From Chlamydomonas sphaeroides (lineage: Eukaryota > Chlorophyta > Chlorophyceae > Chlamydomonadales > Chlamydomonadaceae), in assembly GCA_001662425.1 (NCBI GenBank), contig BDDC01001236.1:1-30588 (forward strand): a stretch of 30,588 nucleotides of DNA. Reading direction: 5' to 3'. Made by a program: the position numbers and the translations under genes. Each line of letters opens with the position of its first letter. Position 1 is the first letter of the stretch. The notes beneath the pieces were generated by a model that did not search any database, was not told the DNA's origin, and was given only the letters and a program-made list of their open reading frames with translations. Shown here in pieces: positions 28,876 to 30,588 of this stretch.

Positions 28876-30588
28876 ATGCCCACAAACCACGACCCCAACG
28901 CTGTTGAGACAGCTGTTCACGCGCTGTTCGACGGCAAGGGCGACTCCACGATTATAGACTACATCTGTGGAATCCTCGAGGACGAGCACTTCGACTTTGG
29001 CAACGATGGCGAGGAGGCATATGAGGCCATCGGGCACTTCCTGGTGAGCTGCCGCGGCCAGCGGCCGCGGCCCACGTAGCGCTACGATGACACACCATGG
29101 CCGGGGAGAAGTGCTGACTGGCGGTGACAGCACGGCTGCGCAGCCGCGCGGGCACGGCTGTAGGGGGTGGCAACGTCAGGCCCCCGGCACGCCGCCGTCG
29201 GCCTCGGCCTCGGGACAGCGCACGCGCGCCGGGCAATGTCAATCCGGCGCCGCGCTCATAAGTCTCGATGTTTTGTCGCTCGGCGCATCGCTGGCTCTTG
29301 CTCGGTCTCGCCAGCCGCCGGGGCCGCGCGCCGCTGGCCAGCCTCCCACGCCAACCTTGCCCGCCGGCGCCCCATGTGCCCCCGCGTGCCTCAGCCTTCT
29401 GTGCCACGGCCGCTGATGGGGGCGCCGCCTCCTCCTCCTGCAGCCGCTCCTCCCACCCACTGATCTCCACCTAATTCCACTGCCTCCTACCAGATCGATG
29501 GCAACTGCGTGAGCAGCGAGGCCGAGGCGCGCGAGGCGTGCCGGGTGCTGGCGGGCAAGCTGTCGCTGCGGCCAGCTGCAGCCTCCACCATCCGGGCGCT
29601 GGAGTCGGGGCCCGTGCAGGTGTGTGTGGCGGCAATAGGAGGGGACGGGAGGGGAGGGACAGGGTTAGGCCAAGCGGCACGGCCAAGGCGTTGGATGGTG
29701 GGACAAGAGGGCGCATGCGGACATGCGGGAGGAGCGCTGTGCAGTTGATGGAAGGGCATCTCGACGGGACGGCGGCACGTTCACCCGAAGGCTGGAAGCC
29801 GGGACGAGCGGTCGACGCCCTGACAACACGAGTGGATCAGGGTTGCGGGAGCCTCGGCGCTTGGGGGCCTGATGGCATGGGAGGCAGGTGGCGCCACGGG
29901 AGGACGGAGGGAGGCGCTGCGGCGCCGCAGCTCGCTCTGGCCGGGCCGCCGCAGGAGGGCCGTTCTCCTTGTTGCGGCTGCAGGGAACACCGCCGGGCTA
30001 TCCGGGGGCTGCGGACTGCGGCCGCTTCCCCAGCCCCTCGCTGCCTGCCTGCCTGCCTGCCTGCCTGCCCCGCCCCTGTGGCCCATGCCGCCCGGGCCCG
30101 CCCCCAGCTCTCCAAGGCGGACGATCGCGCGGTGCTGTACCAGGAGCAGTCGTACCGCCACCTCATCCAGGTAACGTACGGCGTACGGCTCACGGCGTAC
30201 GGCGAACGCGCCCCGGACAGGCCGCACCCCCAGGCACCTCCGTGCCGCGGGGAGCCGGGCTGAAGGCCGCTCTTCTAACACGCGGGGCGTGCGGCCGGCG
30301 TGGGGCAGCACCGTACGGCGTACGGCGGGTCGTACGATGCGATCCTGGCTGAGCGGACTGTGCGGCGTGTCCCCAGCGCGTCGACCACCAGGCGCCTCCG
30401 CCAGGCGCCTCCGCCAGGCGCCTCCGCCAGGCTCCTGCTGTCAAGCCCCGGTCGCGCGGCCCAGGTCGCGCAGCCGGGTTCGCCGCCGGGCAAGGCCCGG
30501 TGCCGGCCCTCGCACAGCCAGGCCCTCGCAAGGCCTGGTGCCGGCCCTCGCAAGGCCTGGTGCCGGCCCTCGCAAGGCCTGGTGCCGG
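28876..30588 (+). CDS. ABCF3/GCN20-type ABC-F ATPase, N-terminal part (runs off the window)
   Basis: Three phase-0 exons are visible: 28876-29043, 29494-29619 and 30108-30170, the last followed by GTAACG. They encode 119 residues beginning MPTNHDPNAVETAVHALF. The acidic helical segment (IIDYICGILEDEHFDFG, then EEAYEAIGHFLIDGNCVS) and the following SEAEAREACRVLAGKL and SGPVQLSKADDRA match the N-terminal domain that precedes the first ATP-binding cassette in ABCF3/GCN20-type proteins (the -PxQLSK- stretch is typical). The Walker and signature motifs lie beyond the window. In yeast, GCN20 works with GCN1 on ribosomes to activate GCN2; ABC-F proteins lack membrane segments and act on translation. 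The ATG follows the TATA-like box by about 90 bases. No counter-evidence for an upstream start. Confidence 0.78.
30388..30588. repeat. Short tandem repeats in an ABCF intron
   Basis: Two small arrays lie close together: a 13-bp unit (GCGCCTCCGCCAG), about four copies near 30,389-30,437, and a 22-bp unit beginning GCCCTCGCAAGG and ending CCTGGTGCCG, three or more copies from about 30,505 to the window end. A GTACGGCG word is also repeated near 30,176-30,205 and 30,313-30,330. All lie after the third exon. Confidence 0.75.

Noticed and set aside
1..30588. tRNA, rRNA and CRISPR arrays
   Set aside because: No tRNA-like cloverleaf or rRNA stretch was noticed on reading, and the repeat arrays here have no regular spacers of the CRISPR kind. 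The genome is clearly eukaryotic.

Overview
The window reads as nuclear DNA of a volvocine-type green alga (Chlamydomonas/Volvox relatives). The DNA is GC-rich, the genes are cut into many short exons by GT-AG introns, and there are abundant microsatellites, minisatellites and local tandem duplications. The two recognisable conserved genes (Tudor-SN and an ABCF/GCN20-type protein) are eukaryotic. A 160-base N run inside a minisatellite marks an assembly gap. All gene models below were built by hand from splice sites and phase matching; nothing was searched against a database.

Region 1 (about 70-10,880) is a tandem duplication of a block of about 5.3 kb. Each block carries, on the minus strand, one gene for a secreted, Asp-rich, Ser-Pro-repeat protein. 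Its middle is an array of near-identical exons of 105-135 bp, all bounded by phase-1 introns: six in the first block and five in the second. The promoter, signal-peptide exon, acidic exon and RS-like terminal exon are shared. The array contains one gutted ghost exon and one intron insertion with a 6-bp direct repeat.

Region 2 (about 10,880-13,475) holds no intact gene. It has a short DEDDy/PolB-exonuclease-like coding fragment, a cluster of CTCGTG hairpins, a 16-bp minisatellite interrupted by the gap, and plain GC-rich spacer.

Region 3 (13,476-16,470, minus) is a six-exon gene whose spliced product has an HxD...H arrangement typical of Fe(II)/2-oxoglutarate dioxygenases, possibly of the TET/JBP kind. 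Upstream of it lie a large foldback hairpin (16,849-17,129) and a Cys-rich orphan reading frame.

Region 4 (18,747-28,261, minus) is a complete 26-exon gene for Tudor staphylococcal nuclease (TSN/SND1), 1,020 residues, with every intron phase matching. Its largest intron (23,686-25,250) holds three tandem copies of a roughly 94-nt element with the terminal stem and box C/box D arrangement of a C/D snoRNA, on the sense strand. Divergent from it across 614 bp, a plus-strand gene (28,876 to beyond the window end) encodes the N terminus of an ABCF3/GCN20-type protein. TSN and ABCF/GCN20 proteins both belong to RNA and translation control, so a shared divergent promoter is plausible.
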